From: Actinokineospora fastidiosa
GTDB taxonomy: Bacteria > Actinomycetota > Actinomycetes > Mycobacteriales > Pseudonocardiaceae
Direction of reading: 5' to 3'
Assembly (NCBI RefSeq): GCF_014648415.1
Contig: NZ_BMRB01000004.1
Span: forward strand, 186,001 to 250,000
Length of the DNA: 64,000 nucleotides
Shown: positions 42,510-51,563 of the stretch, one piece after another
How the letters are laid out: each line of letters opens with the position of its first letter
Numbering within the stretch: the stretch's first letter is position 1
The notes under the pieces: generated by a model
What the model saw: the letters and a program-made list of their open reading frames with translations, nothing else
The model's database searches: none
What the model was told of the DNA's origin: nothing
Program-made: the position numbers and the translations under genes

Positions 42510-43199
42510 ATGACCGTCGAGCAGTCCGGCTTGCGGACACATCGGACCTTCGTCGTCCTGACGGTGGCGGCGTTCGCCGCCGCGGCGGCGGTCTACTTCG
42601 GCTTCCCCCACGAGAAGGAGATCCCCAACGTCTGGGTGCTCCTGGTCAAGCTCCTCCCGTTCGTGCTCGCCGTCGAGGCGATCGCCGCGATGAACCTGAG
42701 CGCGGCCGTGCGCAGGGGCATCGCGCTGGCCGCGGTCCCGGTGTGCTTCCTGGTGTACTTCACCTACTTCGTGCCGAAGATCTTCTTCGGCGAGGGCGTC
42801 TACTACCTGGTCCTCATGCTGACGCCGTTCCTGATCCTGGCCTTCGTGCTGGCCTTCCGCCTCGGCGGCGGCTCGGGCGGGACGGCGCGGCGGCTCGGCT
42901 ACGCCTGCATCCTGCTGCAGCTGTCCGGCCTGGAGGACCTGGCGTACCTGACGATCAACCCGCACACCGACCCGAAGTGGACGCCGATCCCGGAGGTGTG
43001 GTCGTGGGCCGACCACATGACCGTCCGGGTCGGACACGAGCTGACCAAGAACGAGGCGTTCGTCTTCATCGGCGTGCACGTCGTCCTGGCGGTCCTGGTG
43101 CTGACGCTGCCGGACCGGTTCTGGCGCAGGCTGGTCGGGCGGCGCGCCCCGGCCGCGCCCGAGCGCGCCGAGCCGGAGCCGGTCAAGGCGGGCGGCTGA
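42510..43199 (+). CDS. Polytopic membrane protein of unknown function
   Basis: A 229-residue protein starting at the ATG at 42510, with GGAG eight bases before it. It has five or six hydrophobic segments (from TFVVLTVAAFAAAAAVYFG to VFIGVHVVLAVLVLTLP) and a short basic, Pro/Glu-rich cytoplasmic tail. I do not recognise a family. It lies 16 bp before the flippase-like gene and probably shares its transcript. Confidence 0.75.
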   Translation: MTVEQSGLRTHRTFVVLTVAAFAAAAAVYFGFPHEKEIPNVWVLLVKLLPFVLAVEAIAAMNLSAAVRRGIALAAVPVCFLVYFTYFVPKIFFGEGVYYLVLMLTPFLILAFVLAFRLGGGSGGTARRLGYACILLQLSGLEDLAYLTINPHTDPKWTPIPEVWSWADHMTVRVGHELTKNEAFVFIGVHVVLAVLVLTLPDRFWRRLVGRRAPAAPERAEPEPVKAGG

Positions 43200-43215
43200 C
43201 CCCCGCCGTGCGGCC

Positions 43216-44466
43216 GTGACCGCGCGCTCGACCCTCGGCGGCGCCCTGCGGGTCATCGCGGGGCGCGGGACCGCGCGGGCGTGCATCTCGCTGTCCGCGG
43301 TCGTGCTGCTCCCGGCGTGGGGCGCCGAGCGGTTCGGCCAGTACGTCGCCGCCACCGGGACCTTCGTGTTCCTGGTGTTCCTGGTGATGGGCGCGGAGAA
43401 GACGCTGCTCACCTCGGTCCCGAGGACGACGCGGCTGGCGCACCAGTCGACCCGCGCGCTGCTGGCGCGCGCCGCCGCTCCCGTCGCGGTGTGCGTCGTG
43501 GTCGCCGCCGCCCTGGCCCCGGTCGGCGGTCAGCCTGCCCTCTACGGGCTGGGCGCGGTCTACCTGTCCGGCCAGGGTCTGCTGTCCGCGCTGGCCTCGA
43601 CGCACCGCCTGCTCGGGTACCCGGCCCGCGACGGCTTGGCGTTCACCGTTCTGGCAGGCCATGTCCTCCTCGCCACGGCCTTGGCGGTCGCGGGGTATCT
43701 GGAGCCGTACGCCTATCTGCTCGTGCTGGTGGCCGGGGTGCTCGCGGTGTGCGGGGTGCTCGCCGCGCTGGTGCCCGCCGTCCGGGTCCGCCCGGCGCGG
43801 CCGAGGGCCGGTCTGGGCCGGTTGCTCACCCGCAGGGCCCTGCTCGCCTCGGTGACCGACGTGGCCGACTCCGCGTCCATCTCGGTGACCTATGTGGCGC
43901 TCGCCGCGCTGGTCGCCCCGGCCGAGGTGGCGATGGTCTACCTGGCGCTGCTGGCCTCCGCGACGCTCGGCGGGCTCGCGCTGCTGGTGCTGCGGATCGC
44001 GCAGCCCGCCACGTCCCTGCGCCTGCGCGGCACGGCGGGCCGCACCGGCCGGGCCCGGGCCCGCAGGATCAGCGGGGCGGCCGTCGCGGTCACGGCGGTC
44101 GCGCTCGGCGTCGTCCTGGGCGTCGCGGCGCTGGCGTGGGCGGACGGTGGTGTCGCCGCGGTGCGCGCGCTCGGCGCGGACCCGTTCGTCCTGGCCGGGG
44201 TGACGCTGGTGGAGATGACGGTGTTCTGCGCCGTGGTCTACGCGGTGTACCTGCTGGAGAACACGACGGGGGCGGCGTTGCGGACCACCGGGTCGGCCGC
44301 GGTCGCCGGGCTCGCCGCGACGGCGGTGACGGCGGTGGCCTTGGTGCCCGTGCTCGGCGCGGTCGGGGCGATGACGGCGCTGGTGGTCGGCTTGGCGACC
44401 AAGGCGGCGTGGCTGCGCGCCCGGCTGCGCGGCCCGGCGCCCGTGGCCGCGCCGGTGCCGGTCTGA
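43216..44466 (+). CDS. Oligosaccharide flippase-like (MATE/Wzx-type) membrane protein
   Basis: A 416-residue protein, GTG start, with about 12 hydrophobic segments spread over its length, short loops and a basic charge pattern. The opening (LRVIAGRGTARACISLSAVVLLPAWGA) and the helix spacing resemble polysaccharide-export flippases. No sequence signature is decisive. The neighbours (GT2, SDR, acyltransferases) are consistent with surface glycan export. It ends three bases before the convergent acetyltransferase gene. Confidence 0.7.
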   Translation: MTARSTLGGALRVIAGRGTARACISLSAVVLLPAWGAERFGQYVAATGTFVFLVFLVMGAEKTLLTSVPRTTRLAHQSTRALLARAAAPVAVCVVVAAALAPVGGQPALYGLGAVYLSGQGLLSALASTHRLLGYPARDGLAFTVLAGHVLLATALAVAGYLEPYAYLLVLVAGVLAVCGVLAALVPAVRVRPARPRAGLGRLLTRRALLASVTDVADSASISVTYVALAALVAPAEVAMVYLALLASATLGGLALLVLRIAQPATSLRLRGTAGRTGRARARRISGAAVAVTAVALGVVLGVAALAWADGGVAAVRALGADPFVLAGVTLVEMTVFCAVVYAVYLLENTTGAALRTTGSAAVAGLAATAVTAVALVPVLGAVGAMTALVVGLATKAAWLRARLRGPAPVAAPVPV

Positions 44467-44469
44467 GGC

Positions 44470-45471
44470 TCAGGCCAGCAGGGCGGCGTACTGCTCGGTC
44501 GCGGTGGCCCCCACGGACGACTTCAACCGGCCCTTCCCCTTGCCCAGCACCAGCGTGGCGCGGCGGTTGGCGGTCACCCACTCGATGAGCCGGGTGATGT
44601 GCAGGAAATACAGGTCCCGCACGCCGCCGTCGTCGACCGGGACCATCGCCCAGGTCCGCCACACCGGGGTTTTGGGGTGGTCCAGCGCGATCCCCACGCC
44701 GACGAGCCTGCCGGTGTCCGGGTCGGTGTACCGGAACGTCACGGTGTCCGGCTGCGCCGTCAGCTCCTCGATGTAGCCGGTGAGCTGCGGCACCGGGTTG
44801 TGCATCGGGCCCTTGTACTTGGCGTTGTTGCCGCGCAGCAGCTCGGTCACCTCCGCCGCCTGGCTGACGGCCTCGCCGGAGGTGATGGTGACCGTGACGC
44901 GGTCGGCGAGCTTGCGACCGATCACCCGGAGGTTGCTGCGGCGCTTCTTGTCCAACCGGCGCAGCCAGTCGTCCACACCGGACATCCCGGCGGTGTCGAC
45001 CGACCAGATCGGCTCGGTCAGCCGGGACAGCAGGACCCGCCCGCCGAGCGCGGACAGCTCGGCGGGGACGGCCTGGCGCAGCACCGTGGCCAGGCAGCCG
45101 GGGCCGAGCCGGGCGCGCATCGCCCGCTGGTACCCGATCAGCGCCCGGGTCCCGCCCGCCATCCACCAGCCGGGTACGGCGCTGCTGCCCGGGCCGCGCA
45201 CGTGCAGCGCGCCGAACCGCGGCCGCGCGCCGACCGGGAGGAAGCTCGTCCAGCGGCCGGGCAGCCCGACCCAGCCCGCGTTCACGACCCCGACCGGCCC
45301 GTCGGCGTCGTGCATGACGGTCACCAGGTGCGGGCACCGGCCGCTCCACGCCTGCGCCCGCAGCACCGGCCACGCCCAGTCCGCGCGCAGTCCGGCGCGG
45401 GCCCGCAGCGCGGCCCAGTAGGACGGCTCGGGGTCGGTGCGCGGGTCCAGCACCTCGGCTGTGGGGGTCAT
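44470..45471 (-). CDS. FemAB/GNAT-type acyltransferase (paralogue A)
   Basis: A 333-residue protein of the GNAT superfamily (peptidoglycan-linking FemAB-like). It has WLRRLDKKRRSNLRVIGRK and LLRGNNAKYKGPMHN in the middle and YRYTDPDTGRL-like strand with DLYFLHITRLIEW near the end. It is closely related to the next upstream gene. Such enzymes often transfer acyl or aminoacyl groups to sugars or cell-wall precursors. Both are coupled to a CapK-like gene, suggesting a shared acyl-transfer pathway. Confidence 0.7.
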   Translation of the reverse strand: MTPTAEVLDPRTDPEPSYWAALRARAGLRADWAWPVLRAQAWSGRCPHLVTVMHDADGPVGVVNAGWVGLPGRWTSFLPVGARPRFGALHVRGPGSSAVPGWWMAGGTRALIGYQRAMRARLGPGCLATVLRQAVPAELSALGGRVLLSRLTEPIWSVDTAGMSGVDDWLRRLDKKRRSNLRVIGRKLADRVTVTITSGEAVSQAAEVTELLRGNNAKYKGPMHNPVPQLTGYIEELTAQPDTVTFRYTDPDTGRLVGVGIALDHPKTPVWRTWAMVPVDDGGVRDLYFLHITRLIEWVTANRRATLVLGKGKGRLKSSVGATATEQYAALLA

Positions 45472-46517
45472 CGGCGGCCTACCGAGGGACGGGGAACGGC
45501 GACGGTGTGCAGCTCGCGGGCGCGGAACCCCAGGGACGCCTTGACGTCCATGAGCCCTCGGCCGGAGGTCAGCTCGGCGCGTCCGGCCGAGACCAGGTGC
45601 CGGACGCAGCGCAGGTAGCAGTCGAAGTACAGGTTGTGCCTGCCGCCCTCGGCTGGCGGGCGGGCGGCCCAGTGCTGCAGCACGGTGCTGGTCGGGTGGT
45701 CCAGCAGCGTGTTCACCGCGAGCAGCGTGCCGTCGGCGTCGCGGTAGGTCAGCAGGCGCACGTCCGGCCTGCGCAGGAACTCGGCCAGGAACACCCCGGC
45801 CACCTCGGTCCTCGGGTCCGTGCGCGGGCGGCCGAGGCGGGCGCGGTGGCTGTTGATCAGCGCGGCGACCTCGTACGGGTCGGTGTCCGTGCGGCCCCAG
45901 CCCTCCCGGACCTCCAGGGTGGGGTCGCGGTCGATCTTGCGGGCGTAGCGCCGGATGCTGGTGCGCCGCTCCTTGCTCAGCCCGGCGAGCCAGCCGTCCT
46001 CATTCGGCCACTCGTTCGGCAGGACCGAGGTGGGGTCGTTCCGCCAGGTTCGGCGCAGCGGACCGGTCATCGAGGACACCATGTCGCGGTAGACGGCCCG
46101 GTACGCGATCCCCAGCAGGCCGGGGCCGACGTGGCGCAGCACGGCCCGCTCGAACTCCCGGACGGCCGCCCTTCTGCCCTCGCCGGTCAGGTCGGGGTCG
46201 AACACCACGGCCGGGTAGCCGGAGAGCCAGGGCGTGTAGACCTCCGCCCACCGGGGACGCAGGCGGGCCTTCCGCCGGGTGGGGGCGTCGGCGTACCGCG
46301 CCCGGCGCGGGCGGCAGATGAGGACGGTGGCCGCGGCGGCGATGCGGTCGCCGTCGCGGACGACGCCGAGCACGGCCGGGTTGCGCGACATCCACGCCTC
46401 CAGGCGCATCAGCCCGTAGTCCCAGACCGCGTGCAGCTTGCACCGGGCGGTGAAGTCGGCCCAGCCATCGGGCTCGGGGTCCGCGCGCGGGTCGTGGATG
46501 GCGGCGGTGAGGGTCAT
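45468..46517 (-). CDS. FemAB/GNAT-type acyltransferase (paralogue B)
   Basis: A 349-residue protein starting MTLTAAIHDPRADPEPDGW, which mirrors the TAEVLDPRTDPEPSYW start of its neighbour. WLAGLSKERRTSIRRYARKI is the counterpart of the WLRRLDKKRRSNLRVIGRK helix in paralogue A, and RHNLYFDCYLRCVRHLVSAGR corresponds to the end region. The two genes overlap by four bases. This is a local duplication with retained frame. I infer related but distinct substrates. Confidence 0.7.
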   Translation of the reverse strand: MTLTAAIHDPRADPEPDGWADFTARCKLHAVWDYGLMRLEAWMSRNPAVLGVVRDGDRIAAAATVLICRPRRARYADAPTRRKARLRPRWAEVYTPWLSGYPAVVFDPDLTGEGRRAAVREFERAVLRHVGPGLLGIAYRAVYRDMVSSMTGPLRRTWRNDPTSVLPNEWPNEDGWLAGLSKERRTSIRRYARKIDRDPTLEVREGWGRTDTDPYEVAALINSHRARLGRPRTDPRTEVAGVFLAEFLRRPDVRLLTYRDADGTLLAVNTLLDHPTSTVLQHWAARPPAEGGRHNLYFDCYLRCVRHLVSAGRAELTSGRGLMDVKASLGFRARELHTVAVPRPSVGRR

Positions 46518-47296
46518 GGCTCGACCACCGGGGTGCCGTGCCTCGGGCACCAGCCCGGACGGCCGTGCCCGGCGAGGACGTCCACCAGGCGCGGCGACCG
46601 CTGGCGCAGCAGGGTGTACGCCGGGCCCGCCGGGGTGGCGCGCAGGTAGACCCGGGGGTGGTCGATGTGCCAGCGCCCGCACCCGCCCAGCCCGCCGAGC
46701 ACGCCGAGCAGCGGGTGGGCGATCAGCGCGTGCGGCCCGACTGGCGCGGCCAGGTCGTCGGGGTCCCGGACGGGCACGCGGGTGACCAGGTGCGCCAGCG
46801 TCTCCGGCAGCGCGGCGGCGAGCTGGTCGAGGTCCTTGTCCCCGCCGACGGCGACGACCCGCGCGCCGCGCCGCAGGTGGTCGGTCACGTCGTCCAGCAC
46901 GCCCGCGTAGGGACCGGCCAGTCCGGACGGGTCGAGGACGCACGACCGGACCCCGGCCGGGAGGTCCACCGGCGGCCTGGGCGTGCCCGGGTCGACCACG
47001 GCGACCAGCGTCCCGGCCGTGACGGCCAGGTGCTCGGCGAGGACGGGCCCGAGCCCTCGCAGCGGGTCGATCTCGGTGGGGCCGCCCGCGAGCGGAACCA
47101 GGTCGCCCACCCGCCCGGCGAGCGCCGCCGCCCGGACCGCGCCGCCGTCCACCCCGGTCCGCCCCGGAACCACCTCCGGCTCGGTGCGCCCGCTCAGCGC
47201 CCACAGCTCGCGGTAGAAGGGGACAGTGGCGAACGACGACCGCACCACCCGCAGGTAGCCGCGCCGCCACCGCATCGCCATGACCCGATTCCACAC
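46514..47296 (-). CDS. CapK/PaaK-like protein, shortened
   Basis: A 260-residue protein; ATG at 47296 or 47281. The opening RWRRGYLRVVRSSFATVPFYRELW is typical of the CapK/PaaK (phenylacetate-CoA ligase-like) family, but the protein is only about 60% of the usual length and I find no ATP loop or YGxTE motif. It ends with a small domain, HIDHPRVYLRATPAGPAYTL. It may have become a non-adenylating partner. It is first in a three-gene operon with the two GNAT-type genes. Confidence 0.55.
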   Translation of the reverse strand: MWNRVMAMRWRRGYLRVVRSSFATVPFYRELWALSGRTEPEVVPGRTGVDGGAVRAAALAGRVGDLVPLAGGPTEIDPLRGLGPVLAEHLAVTAGTLVAVVDPGTPRPPVDLPAGVRSCVLDPSGLAGPYAGVLDDVTDHLRRGARVVAVGGDKDLDQLAAALPETLAHLVTRVPVRDPDDLAAPVGPHALIAHPLLGVLGGLGGCGRWHIDHPRVYLRATPAGPAYTLLRQRSPRLVDVLAGHGRPGWCPRHGTPVVEP

Positions 47297-47399
47297 GCGG
47301 CGGAGTGTGCCACCCGCGTCCGCCGGAGGTCACTGCCTCCGCTGCCGAAAGGGCCACTCGGCGTAACGTGCTGCGCCCGGCGGGGGATCAGCCTCCTCG

Positions 47400-47433
47400 C
47401 CTGCGGGGTGGCCCGCCCAGGCCACCCCGCAGG
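47400..47433 (-). terminator. Stem-loop terminator after metalloprotease gene
   Basis: A perfect 13-bp stem pairs 47400-47412 with 47421-47433 around an 8-base loop. It begins 15 bp beyond the stop of the minus-strand metalloprotease gene and lies in the 150-bp gap before the CapK-like gene start. It has no long U-tract, as is usual for high-GC actinomycetes. Confidence 0.7.
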
Positions 47434-47447
47434 GTCCTAGGAGGACA

Positions 47448-48587
47448 TCACCACCAGGTGGCCGTGCATCCGCCCTTCGCGGACGCGTTGCCCTCGCAGA
47501 GCTTGAAGTCGATCGACGTGCTCGCGTCCACGGTCACGTACGCGGCCGTGCCGCGCGGGACCCCGGCGGGCGGGATGTAGCGGACGCCCGCCGGGGTGCG
47601 GGCGGCCAGCACCGACGAGTAGAACGGGCTGCCGGAGTTGGTCACGATCTTGGCCTTGGCGGTCCACCGCCCGTCCGGGAGCTGGTACTTGGTGACGTAC
47701 GCCGTCGCCCCGCTGCGCGCGGTCCTGACCTCCCTGGTGCCCGTGTAGACCGGTGCCCCTGGTCCGCTCGCGGTGAGGAACTGGCTGTTGGCGACGTTCC
47801 AGTGGCCCGCGAGGTAGGTGCCCGCGGCGGGCGCGGTGCTGAAGTAGTCGTCGTTGTTGCAGTCGATGATGTCCCCGAACGCCTTCGGGCACTCCTCCTT
47901 CAGCCCGCCCGGCGGGAGGCCGCCGTCGTCGTAGCACATGATGTCCTGGTCGTCCCAGCAGTGCCCGCCGGTCGTGGCGTGCGGGGCGCTGCCCTGGACC
48001 GCGCCCAGGCTGTGCAGCAGCTCGTGGGCGGCGACGTTCCACGCCCAGCAGCCCTCGTCGACGGTGGCCCAGCCGGGACCGGAGTTCAGCGGGTTGTCCG
48101 AGCCGGGGCGGTCGTCGCCGCCTGGCTCGTTCCAGCCGAGGCCGCAGGCGTGCGTCCCCTGGTAGAACACCAGGTACTTGCGGTCGGTGCGGTTGTGCCC
48201 CAGCCGTTTGAGCGCCTCGGCCACCTTCACCCCGTCGTTGATCTCCGACGCCGGGACGGTCGCGTTGACCACCGTCGGACGGCAGTTCGCGTGGTGGACG
48301 AAGCGGACGTGGCGCACGCCGCCGGTGCGCTGCGCGGCCTCCAGCACCGCGCCGTCGATCTGGTCGGCCCACGCCTGGATCCTCGGCTGCATCTCGGCGA
48401 ACCGGTCGGTGTCGCCTGCCGCCCTGGCGTAGACCAATTGCACCCGCTTGCCGCTGACCCCGTCCCCCGAGCAGATCGCGGTGTTCGCCGCGATGCCGTC
48501 GGGCGCCTGCGCCGCCGCGGCGGCGGGCACGAGGGTGGACAGGCCGAGCACCAGGCAGAACGCCGTGCTCGCGCTTCGGAATCTCAC
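47448..48587 (-). CDS. Secreted zinc-metalloprotease-like protein
   Basis: A 379-residue exported protein. The GTG at 48585-48587 gives a Sec-type signal peptide, VRFRSASTAFCLVLGLSTL... ending AAAAAQAP near residue 29; the GGGGAG upstream supports it. The mature protein has HELLHSLGAVQ (residues 188-198), matching HExxHxxGxx, and many Cys. It diverges from the AfsR-like regulator, and its upstream region carries CTGTGCG-type repeats on its own strand. It probably digests extracellular or cell-wall-bound protein; the third metal ligand seen in metzincins is Gln here, so activity is not certain. Confidence 0.8.
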   Translation of the reverse strand: MRFRSASTAFCLVLGLSTLVPAAAAAQAPDGIAANTAICSGDGVSGKRVQLVYARAAGDTDRFAEMQPRIQAWADQIDGAVLEAAQRTGGVRHVRFVHHANCRPTVVNATVPASEINDGVKVAEALKRLGHNRTDRKYLVFYQGTHACGLGWNEPGGDDRPGSDNPLNSGPGWATVDEGCWAWNVAAHELLHSLGAVQGSAPHATTGGHCWDDQDIMCYDDGGLPPGGLKEECPKAFGDIIDCNNDDYFSTAPAAGTYLAGHWNVANSQFLTASGPGAPVYTGTREVRTARSGATAYVTKYQLPDGRWTAKAKIVTNSGSPFYSSVLAARTPAGVRYIPPAGVPRGTAAYVTVDASTSIDFKLCEGNASAKGGCTATWW

Positions 48588-48633
48588 ACGTCTCCCCTTC
48601 CATGCTGCGATCGTGGTGATCCTGCCGATGGCG

Positions 48634-48672
48634 CGCACAGATGCCGCACAGGTCGTTGGACAGGCCTGTGCG
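48634..48672. promoter_or_regulatory. CTGTGCG heptamer repeats, SARP-type, between metalloprotease and regulator
   Basis: CGCACAG at 48634-48640 and again at 48645-48651 are 11 bp apart; on the minus strand this reads CTGTGCG twice and points at the metalloprotease gene 47 bp away. A third copy, CTGTGCG at 48666-48672, faces the regulator, within a palindrome ACAGGCCTGT. The same heptamer with the same spacing occurs before the secreted operon at 51479. The site fits binding by the adjacent SARP/AfsR-type protein, including possible autoregulation. Confidence 0.65.
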
Positions 48673-48703
48673 GCCGTGCCACGATCGAGGGGGAGGCGTT
48701 CGA

Positions 48704-51475
48704 TTGGCTGGGGACGGCGGGGTGCGGTTCCGGGTGTTGGGGCCGGTCGAGATCCAGCACGGCGAGCAGGTCGTGACGGTGGCCGGTCCCCGGCAGCGGG
48801 CCGTGCTCGCCGCGCTGGTCGTCCACGCCGGAGCGGCGGTCACCGTGGCGCGGCTGGTCGACGCGGTCTGGGACGTCCCGCCGTCGGCGCCGGAGTCCAA
48901 CGTCCGGACCTACGTCGCCGGGCTGCGCAGGCGGCTGCTGGCCATCGGCGTCGACCGGCTGGACAGCGGCCCCGGCGGGTACCGGCTGCGGATCTCGCAG
49001 GCGGAGTCCGATGTCGGCGAGTTCGCCGCGCTCGGCCAAGCGGCGGCAACGGCGCTGCGCGAAGGGGAGTACACCGACGCGCTCGCGTTGGCGCTGCGCG
49101 CATCGGCGCTGTGGCGGGGCGATCCGCTCAACGGCGGCGTCGTGGGACAGTCGCTGCAGGCCGAGATCGGCCGGTGGCAGGACATGCGGCTGGCGGTCGC
49201 CGAGACCGCCGCGCACGCGCGGATCCGGCTGGGGGACGCCGAGACCGCGGTCGCCGACCTGCGCGGGCTCGTCGCGGAGTTCCCGCTGCGCGAGGAGCTG
49301 TGGCTGTGGCTCATCCGGGCGCTGCACCGGTCCGGGCGGCAGGCCGACGCCCTGGCCGCCTACGCCGACGTGCGCCGCCTGCTGGACGAGGAGCTCGGCG
49401 TCGAGCCCGGGCCCGCGCTGCGCCAGGTCCACCGCGACGTGCTCGCGGCGGTGGAACCGCAGGGCGCGGCCGACTGCGAGGCGGGCGCGTGGCGGCAGCT
49501 GCCCATGGACATCGCGGAATTCACCGGCCGCGAGGCGCAGTTGCGCGCGCTTGCCGACGCGGTCGACGCCGAAAGGCGGCGGACGCCGGTCATCGCGGTC
49601 ATCGAGGGAATGGGCGGGGTCGGGAAGACCCGCCTGGCCGTGCATTTCGCGCACCTTGTCAGCGACCGGTTCGACGAGGTGCAGCTGTGGTCGGACCTGC
49701 ACGGGTTCGGCGGCGACCAGCCGCCTGCCGATCCCGCCGCCGTGCTGGAGAACTTCCTGCGGCTGCTGGGCGTCCCCGGCGATCAGGTGCCGCACGACCT
49801 GCAGTCCCGTGCCGTGCTCTACCGCGATCGGCTGGCGGGCAGGCGCGCGGTGGTCCTGCTGGACAACGCCGCGACCGAGGAGCAGGTCCGCCCGCTGCTG
49901 CCGGGCACGCCCGAATCGCTCGTGCTGGTCACCACGCGGCGCAGCTTCACCAAACTCGACGGTGCCCGCAGCGTCCACTTGGATGTGTTGACCGCCGAGG
50001 AATCGCGGACCGTGCTGTCGCTGGTGGTCGACGACGGCCGGATCGACAGCGACCCGGACGCCGCGGCCCGCATCGCCGCGCTCTGCGGGCACCTGCCGCT
50101 CGCCGTCACGCTCGTGGCCCGGCGGCTGCGGCGCAGGCCCCGGTGGTCGGCGGGCACGCTGGTCGACCGGCTCGAACGCAGCCGCGCCCGCCTGGACGAC
50201 CTCTTCGGCGACCCGCCGCCGCTGCGCACCGCCTTCGACCTGTCCTACCGGACGCTGTCGCCCGCACAGCAGGGGATGTTCCGGATGGCGGGCCTGCACC
50301 CCGGCGAGGAGTTCACCGCGCAGAGCGCGGCCGCGCTGTGCGGCGTCACCGTCCGCGAGGCCGAGGAACTGCTCGAAGGCCTGCTCGACGAGCACCTGCT
50401 CCAGCAGACGACCGCCGAGCGCTACCGCTTCCACGACCTGATCGGTGACTACGCCCGCGCCCGGGGCGAGGCCGATGAGCAGGCCGCCGACCGGGAAGCG
50501 GCTCGGCGGCGGGTGCTGGTCTGGTACCTCCACGCCGCGGAGGCCGCGCGGACCGTCCTCGACCCCCACCGCATACGCCTCATGGAGCTGCCCGCACTGC
50601 CCGGCGACTGCGCCGTCCCGTGGTTCGCCGACCACGCGCAGGCACTGCGGTGGTTCGAGGCCGAGCGGGCGACGCTGCTCGCCGCGGTCCGGGCCGCGCA
50701 CGACCACGGGCCGCCCGAGGTGGCCTGGCAGCTGCCGTGGGTGCTGCTCAGCTTCTACTACCGCCGCAGCCATTGGGACGACTGGGTCGCCGCCTACCGG
50801 CTCGGCCTGGCGGCGGCCCGGGCGGCGGGCGCGCGCCGCGAGGAGGGGATCATGTTCCGGGGGCTGGGCGTGGCCTACAGCGACCTGCGCCGGTTCGCGG
50901 CCTCGGTGGACTGCCATCAGCGCGCCCAGGAGGCCCTGGTCGAGGTGGGCGACCTGCACGGCCAGGCGTGGAACCTCAACAGCCTCGGCGTGGTGCACGT
51001 CGACCTCGGCAGGCTGCCCGAGGCGGCCGACTGCTTCCGGCGGGCGCTCCCGCTGTTCCGGCGGACCGGGGACCCCCAGGGCGAGGGCTTCTGCCTGAAC
51101 AACCTGGGCGACACCTGGCGGCGGCTGGGGGAGCACGCCCGCGCCGTCGCCTGCCTCGAGGAGGCGCTGGCCCTGCAGCGCGGCGCCGACGACCGGATCG
51201 GCCTGCAGTTCACCCTCGCCACCCTCGGGGACATCCACCGCGACCGGGGCGACTACGCCATGGCCGTGCCGCACTACCGGGAAGCCCTGGCCATCAGCCG
51301 CGCGCTCGGCGACCAGCGGAGCCTCGCGCGGACCCTGGCGGGCCTCGCCGACACCCTGACCCGCGCGGGCGAGCCCGCGGCCGCGCTGCCGCACTGGCGC
51401 GAGGCGCACGCCATCTTCACCGCGCTCGGCGACCCCCAGGCCCGGGCGATCCACCGCAGGCTCCCGGGCGACTGA
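48704..51475 (+). CDS. AfsR-type regulator: SARP + NB-ARC ATPase + TPR
   Basis: A 923-residue protein. The TTG at 48704 was chosen because GGGGGAGG lies eight bases before it; a GTG at 48722 is also in frame. Residues 1-250 are a SARP domain (VRFRVLGPVEIQHG and the activation domain with LWLWLIRALHRSGRQADAL). A P-loop EGMGGVGKTRLAV lies near residue 305, followed by an NB-ARC region and six or more TPRs from about residue 700 (WNLNSLGVVHVDLGRLPEA). Such regulators integrate signals by ATP hydrolysis and activate promoters at 11-bp repeats. Its own promoter and both adjacent units carry CTGTGCG repeats. Confidence 0.9.
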   Translation: MAGDGGVRFRVLGPVEIQHGEQVVTVAGPRQRAVLAALVVHAGAAVTVARLVDAVWDVPPSAPESNVRTYVAGLRRRLLAIGVDRLDSGPGGYRLRISQAESDVGEFAALGQAAATALREGEYTDALALALRASALWRGDPLNGGVVGQSLQAEIGRWQDMRLAVAETAAHARIRLGDAETAVADLRGLVAEFPLREELWLWLIRALHRSGRQADALAAYADVRRLLDEELGVEPGPALRQVHRDVLAAVEPQGAADCEAGAWRQLPMDIAEFTGREAQLRALADAVDAERRRTPVIAVIEGMGGVGKTRLAVHFAHLVSDRFDEVQLWSDLHGFGGDQPPADPAAVLENFLRLLGVPGDQVPHDLQSRAVLYRDRLAGRRAVVLLDNAATEEQVRPLLPGTPESLVLVTTRRSFTKLDGARSVHLDVLTAEESRTVLSLVVDDGRIDSDPDAAARIAALCGHLPLAVTLVARRLRRRPRWSAGTLVDRLERSRARLDDLFGDPPPLRTAFDLSYRTLSPAQQGMFRMAGLHPGEEFTAQSAAALCGVTVREAEELLEGLLDEHLLQQTTAERYRFHDLIGDYARARGEADEQAADREAARRRVLVWYLHAAEAARTVLDPHRIRLMELPALPGDCAVPWFADHAQALRWFEAERATLLAAVRAAHDHGPPEVAWQLPWVLLSFYYRRSHWDDWVAAYRLGLAAARAAGARREEGIMFRGLGVAYSDLRRFAASVDCHQRAQEALVEVGDLHGQAWNLNSLGVVHVDLGRLPEAADCFRRALPLFRRTGDPQGEGFCLNNLGDTWRRLGEHARAVACLEEALALQRGADDRIGLQFTLATLGDIHRDRGDYAMAVPHYREALAISRALGDQRSLARTLAGLADTLTRAGEPAAALPHWREAHAIFTALGDPQARAIHRRLPGD

Positions 51476-51478
51476 CGC

Positions 51479-51507
51479 CTGTGCGCGATCTGTGCGCGGC
51501 CGCTGCG
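51479..51507 (+). promoter_or_regulatory. CTGTGCG heptamer repeats upstream of secreted-protein operon
   Basis: CTGTGCG at 51479-51485 and 51490-51496 and the variant CGCTGCG at 51501-51507 are at exact 11-bp steps. They start four bases after the stop of the AfsR-like gene and end 56 bp before the first gene of the secreted operon, a normal distance for a SARP-activated promoter. They match the CGCACAG pair at 48634-48651 in the opposite orientation. Confidence 0.7.
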
Positions 51508-51563
51508 AGGGTGGCCAGCGCTCACATCGCCGACCCGGGCAGGCCTGTCCGGAGGGGGAAACC

